A stretch of DNA of 7,979 bases from Thermoanaerobaculia bacterium. GTDB lineage: Bacteria; Acidobacteriota; Thermoanaerobaculia; Multivoradales; JAHEKO01. Position numbers and translations under genes: made by a program. Location of the stretch: positions 1-7,979 of the forward strand of contig JARFQS010000410.1 in NCBI GenBank assembly GCA_029287645.1, written 5' to 3'. The notes below the pieces were generated by a model. The model was not told the origin of the DNA. It did no database searches and worked only from the letters and a program-made list of their open reading frames with translations. Shown here piece by piece: positions 5,489-7,979 of the stretch (positions within the stretch are counted from its first letter, which is position 1; each line of letters begins with the position of its first letter).

Positions 5489-5794
5489 TCAGCCGACGGG
5501 GCTCTGGAGCATGATCATGCCGCGGGTCAGGTAGTCGCTCATGGTGAACCCGAAGAGAAAGAGCAGCCAAAGAAAGCCAGCGACGACCACGACCTTGGTC
5601 AACCGACTGCTTTGCCGGACGTGCATGAAGTAGAGGATCACGAGGCTGGCCTTGGTGATCGCGATACCCATGGCCACGATGTCGTTGAAGGGGCCCAGGT
5701 GCATGAATGCCACAGCGACGGTGACCGCCGTGAGCACCATGAGTGCCAGGAAGATGATCACGTAGGTGCGAACCGGTGTGATGTGCTCCGACAT
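5489..5794 (-). CDS. ctaF: Cytochrome c oxidase subunit IV (prokaryotic, caa3-type)
   Basis: A 101-residue protein with three hydrophobic helices near residues 10-31, 36-58 and 66-86, the size and shape of the bacterial oxidase subunit IV family (COX4_pro, caa3 subunit IV). The second helix carries the recognisable Ile-Ala-Ile-Thr-Lys-Ala-Ser-Leu-Val-Ile-Leu-Tyr-Phe-Met-His segment, which is conserved in the family. This subunit has no redox centre; it packs against subunits I and III and helps stability or assembly in the cytoplasmic membrane. It is the last gene of the operon, 13 bp after the subunit III stop; a GAAGGG seven bases upstream serves as ribosome binding site just in front of that stop codon. 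Synonyms include coxD. A hairpin terminator follows at 5435-5462. Confidence 0.92.
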   Translation of the reverse strand: MSEHITPVRTYVIIFLALMVLTAVTVAVAFMHLGPFNDIVAMGIAITKASLVILYFMHVRQSSRLTKVVVVAGFLWLLFLFGFTMSDYLTRGMIMLQSPVG

Positions 5795-5807
5795 GTCGAC
5801 GCCCTTC

Positions 5808-6470
5808 TCAGACCTGGATATTTCGGCCCAGTAGATACAGGAGGGGGAAGAGGAAGATCCATACGATATCTACGAAGTGCCAGTAGAGACCGATGCCCTC
5901 GACCAGATTGTGGTTTTCCGGCGTGAAGGCTCCCCTCCAGGCGAGTATCGCCACCACCAGCAAAATTCCCATCCCGATCACCATGTGGGCGGCATGCAGG
6001 CCTGTCATGAGGAAATAGAGATTGAAGAACATCTCGACGCCGGGCGCCTCGGGTCCGTCCCAGTGGAAGTTGGGTCCAGGCACCAGGTGATGCTCGAACT
6101 TGGCGCTGTACTCGACGACCTTGATTCCCAGGAACACGCCGCCGAGCACGAGGGTCGCCAGAATGAAGCCGACAATGGCCTTGCGGCGCCCGGTCTGGGC
6201 TGCCCACACAGCCAGGGCCATGGTCAGACTGCTACCGATGAGCACGGCGGTATTGATGGCCCCCAGGGTGATATCGAGCTCGTGACTGCCCAGGGCGAAG
6301 GCCTCTCCCTGACTCGCTCGGTAGACGATGTAGGCGGTGAAGAGGCCTCCGAAGAACATGATCTCCGTGACGAGGAAGACCCACATTCCGAGGAAGGAGG
6401 CCTCGCGCTGCTGATCGAAGCTGTCGAAATGGTGCTGTAGGCCCCAGGCGTGATTCGCTTCACCCTGCAT
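5808..6470 (-). CDS. ctaE: Cytochrome c oxidase subunit III
   Basis: A 220-residue protein with five predicted membrane helices, near 25-50, 69-92, 98-120, 146-176 and 194-215. It therefore lacks the first two helices of seven-helix mitochondrial-type subunit III, as is usual in caa3-like bacterial oxidases. Family marks include Leu-Gly-Met-Trp-Val-Phe-Leu-Val-Thr-Glu (with the conserved membrane Glu36), Thr-Gly-Leu-His-Ala-Ala-His-Met-Val-Ile-Gly at 156-166, and Tyr-Trp-His-Phe-Val-Asp-Ile-Val-Trp at 196-204. Subunit III carries no metal; it binds lipid and protects proton uptake and turnover of subunit I. GAGAGGA at 6479-6485 on the minus strand precedes ATG 6470 by eight bases. It follows subunit I after 39 bp and is followed by subunit IV after 13 bp, all on one strand, so one transcript is likely. 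Also called coxC. Confidence 0.95.
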   Translation of the reverse strand: MQGEANHAWGLQHHFDSFDQQREASFLGMWVFLVTEIMFFGGLFTAYIVYRASQGEAFALGSHELDITLGAINTAVLIGSSLTMALAVWAAQTGRRKAIVGFILATLVLGGVFLGIKVVEYSAKFEHHLVPGPNFHWDGPEAPGVEMFFNLYFLMTGLHAAHMVIGMGILLVVAILAWRGAFTPENHNLVEGIGLYWHFVDIVWIFLFPLLYLLGRNIQV

Positions 6471-6509
6471 AGATCATGTCCTCTCGACGGTGCGTCCTCA
6501 TGCTCTCCA

Positions 6510-7979
6510 CTAGACCAGTTTCTCCTTTGGCATGGAGAGGTAGTCGTAGGCCTCGGTGGTCACTACCGGCGGCTCATCGAAGTTGTAGGTGGGTGGAGGT
6601 GACGAGGTCTCCCATTCGAGACCATAGGCACCCCAAGGGTTGTCACTGGCCCGCTCGCCGTAACGCATCGACCAGACGAAGTAGATCAGTGGCAACAGGT
6701 ATCCCAAGCCGAGAATTGTGGCACCTGCCGACGACAGGACGTTGAGAATCTGGAACTCCTCAGGATAGGCGTGATAGCGCCGAGGCATACCCATGTAGCC
6801 GAGCACGAACTGGGGGAAGAAAGTGAGGTTGAATCCCACGAAGATCAGGCCTGCCGAGATCTTCGACCAGAAGACCGAATACATACGGCCGGTGATCTTG
6901 GGCCACCAGAAGTGCAAGCCGCCGAGGTAGGCCATGATGGCCCCACCGACCATGATGTAGTGGAAGTGAGCCACGATGAAATAGGTGTCGTGGACATGCA
7001 TATCGATGCCCAGGGTGCCCAGCATGACGCCCGTCAGGCCACCGACCACGAACAGCCCTATGAAACCGAGGGCGTAGACCATCGGCGTCTCCCAGGAGAT
7101 GGAACCCTGGTACAAGGTGGCAGTCCAGTTGAAGGTCTTCACAGCCGAAGGCACCGCGACGAGCATGGTGAGAACGGAGAAGATCAGCCCGGCGTAGATG
7201 GACTGGCTCGAGATGAACATGTGGTGGCCCCAGACCAGGAAGCCGAGCACCGCGATCGCCAGGCTCGAGAAGGCCACGAATTTGTAACCGAACACCCTTT
7301 TGCGCGAGAACGCCGTGATGAGCTCGCTGATCACCCCCATGGCGGGCAGGATCATGATGTAGACGGCCGGGTGCGAGTAGAACCAGAACAGGTGCTGGAA
7401 CAGGACCGGATCACCACCCAGCGCCGGATCGAAGATACCGATGTGGAGAAGACGCTCGGCAGCCACCAACACGATGGCTATGGCTACGACAGGAGTGCCC
7501 AGGATCTGAACCAGACTGGTTCCGTAGTGGGCCCAGACAAACAGGGGCAATCGGAACCAGGTGAGTCCCGGGGCCCGCATGCGGTGAATCGTGACGATGA
7601 AATTGAGGCCGGTCATGATGGACGAGAAGCCGGCCACGAACGCCCCGAGTGCCGTGAGAATCACCTCACTGTCGGCAAATACGCTGCTGTAGGGTGTATA
7701 GAACGTCCACCCGGTGTCGGTACCGCAGCGCAGCAGCGCCGCCACCATCAAAAATGCGCCGACGTTGTAGACATACCAGCTAGCGAGGTTCAGCTTCGGG
7801 AAAGCCAGGTCCTTGGCGCCGATCATCAGGGGTATGAGGAAGTTCCCGAGGACCGCCGGAATGGCCGGGATCAGAAACAGGAACACCATCAGCACGCCAT
7901 TAGCCGTGAAGAGCCTGTTGTTGGTTTCGGGCTCGACCAGATCGCCTAGCGGTGTCGCCAGCTCGAGGCGCAGCAGGGC
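6510..7979 (-). CDS. ctaD: Cytochrome c oxidase subunit I, A2-type haem-copper oxidase (N-terminus beyond right edge)
   Basis: The last 489 codons are visible; the frame runs through the right edge, so the N-terminus and first helix are missing and the GTG at 7895 is an internal Val, not a start. This is the catalytic subunit that reduces O2 to water and pumps protons. Visible sites: CuB ligand His and cross-linked Tyr in His-Pro-Ala-Val-Tyr (His codon 7371-7373), the His-His pair (7221-7226), the K-channel Lys (7137-7139), His-Asp near the Mg site, haem a3 and haem a histidines in Ala-His-Phe-His-Tyr (6966-6968, 6960-6962), and the propionate-binding Arg-Arg in Met-Pro-Arg-Arg-Tyr. Tyr-Ser before the CuB histidine marks the A2 class. 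Odd: at 7899-7901, where the helix-II haem a ligand His is expected (Phe-Thr-x-His-Gly), the codon is AAT, Asn. Also called coxA. Subunit II is probably upstream, outside the window. Confidence 0.97.
   Translation of the reverse strand, partial: ALLRLELATPLGDLVEPETNNRLFTANGVLMVFLFLIPAIPAVLGNFLIPLMIGAKDLAFPKLNLASWYVYNVGAFLMVAALLRCGTDTGWTFYTPYSSVFADSEVILTALGAFVAGFSSIMTGLNFIVTIHRMRAPGLTWFRLPLFVWAHYGTSLVQILGTPVVAIAIVLVAAERLLHIGIFDPALGGDPVLFQHLFWFYSHPAVYIMILPAMGVISELITAFSRKRVFGYKFVAFSSLAIAVLGFLVWGHHMFISSQSIYAGLIFSVLTMLVAVPSAVKTFNWTATLYQGSISWETPMVYALGFIGLFVVGGLTGVMLGTLGIDMHVHDTYFIVAHFHYIMVGGAIMAYLGGLHFWWPKITGRMYSVFWSKISAGLIFVGFNLTFFPQFVLGYMGMPRRYHAYPEEFQILNVLSSAGATILGLGYLLPLIYFVWSMRYGERASDNPWGAYGLEWETSSPPPTYNFDEPPVVTTEAYDYLSMPKEKLV

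Noticed and set aside
4554..5534. Plus-strand open frame (326 codons) opposite the racemase gene
   Set aside because: It shadows the racemase, crosses the intergenic hairpin and enters the subunit IV gene, and shows no recognisable domain.
5877..6440. Plus-strand open frame (187 codons) opposite the subunit III gene
   Set aside because: Acidic, histidine-rich translation with no motif; subunit III on the other strand is unmistakable.
7371..7379. Loss of the D-channel glutamate as a sign of a broken oxidase
   Set aside because: The Tyr-Ser motif next to the CuB histidine is the known replacement in A2-type oxidases, so this is a class feature and not a defect.
7893..7895. GTG at 7895 as the start of oxidase subunit I
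   Set aside because: The frame continues upstream with sequence typical of subunit I before helix II (Arg-Leu-Glu-Leu-Ala-Thr-Pro and Pro-Glu-Thr-Asn-Asn-Arg-Leu-Phe), so this is an internal Val.
6771..7949. Long plus-strand open frame (392 codons) opposite the oxidase subunit I gene
   Set aside because: It is antisense to a clearly conserved gene; its translation is rich in Asp, Glu, His, Arg and Gly without any fold or motif, as expected from the mirrored codons of a membrane protein in GC-rich DNA.
1..7979. Search for defence islands, CRISPR arrays, insertion sequences, tRNA or rRNA genes
   Set aside because: No spaced direct repeats, transposase or recombinase motifs, terminal inverted repeats or RNA-gene signatures were seen; the gene content is metabolic and respiratory.

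Overview
This is a GC-rich bacterial chromosomal window with no sign of mobile elements, phage, CRISPR arrays, rRNA or tRNA genes. A haem-copper oxidase operon with an A2-type subunit I (Tyr-Ser motif before His-Pro-Ala-Val-Tyr), a five-helix subunit III and a small subunit IV indicates an aerobically respiring bacterium. Together with a DUF4019 protein carrying a signal peptide and a zinc-ribbon/Gly-rich repeat protein, the gene set reminds me of Acidobacteriota or a neighbouring phylum (Myxococcota, Gemmatimonadota, Planctomycetota). That placement is inference and was not tested.

Layout. (1) 2-205 (+): the C-terminal end of a DUF92-family membrane protein cut by the window edge. (2) 276-800 (+): a YkvA-like DUF1232 protein, convergent with and overlapping by 22 bp (3) a minus-strand HD-domain phosphohydrolase of the YfbR type (779-1348). 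(4) From a 112-bp divergent spacer, a tightly packed plus-strand run: DinB-like protein (1461-2003), stand-alone tRNA-binding-domain protein (2018-2380), zinc-ribbon plus pentapeptide-periodic Gly-rich protein (2391-2939), GNAT acetyltransferase (2965-3417) and a secreted DUF4019 protein (3475-3906). (5) A minus-strand pair: an aspartate/glutamate racemase of the YgeA type (4602-5324) followed by a LysE-family exporter (3894-4547). (6) A minus-strand cytochrome c oxidase operon, ctaD-ctaE-ctaF (7979 down to 5489), ending in a 13-bp perfect hairpin at 5435-5462. Subunit I continues past the right edge, and subunit II is not in the window.

How the genes may work together. The oxidase genes form a coherent respiratory operon. 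The racemase and LysE-type exporter could form a small amino-acid isomerisation/export unit, which is a hypothesis. The five-gene plus-strand run is packed like an operon, but its members have no obvious shared pathway.

I found no clear new defence or mobile system. The two most notable observations are in otherwise ordinary genes. In subunit I, the helix-II position where the low-spin haem a histidine is expected reads Asn (codon 7899-7901), one base away from His. The zinc-ribbon protein carries a strict five-residue repeat (14 units, ten in perfect register) that looks like an all-hydrophobic cousin of pentapeptide-repeat folds, or else an unusual membrane segment.
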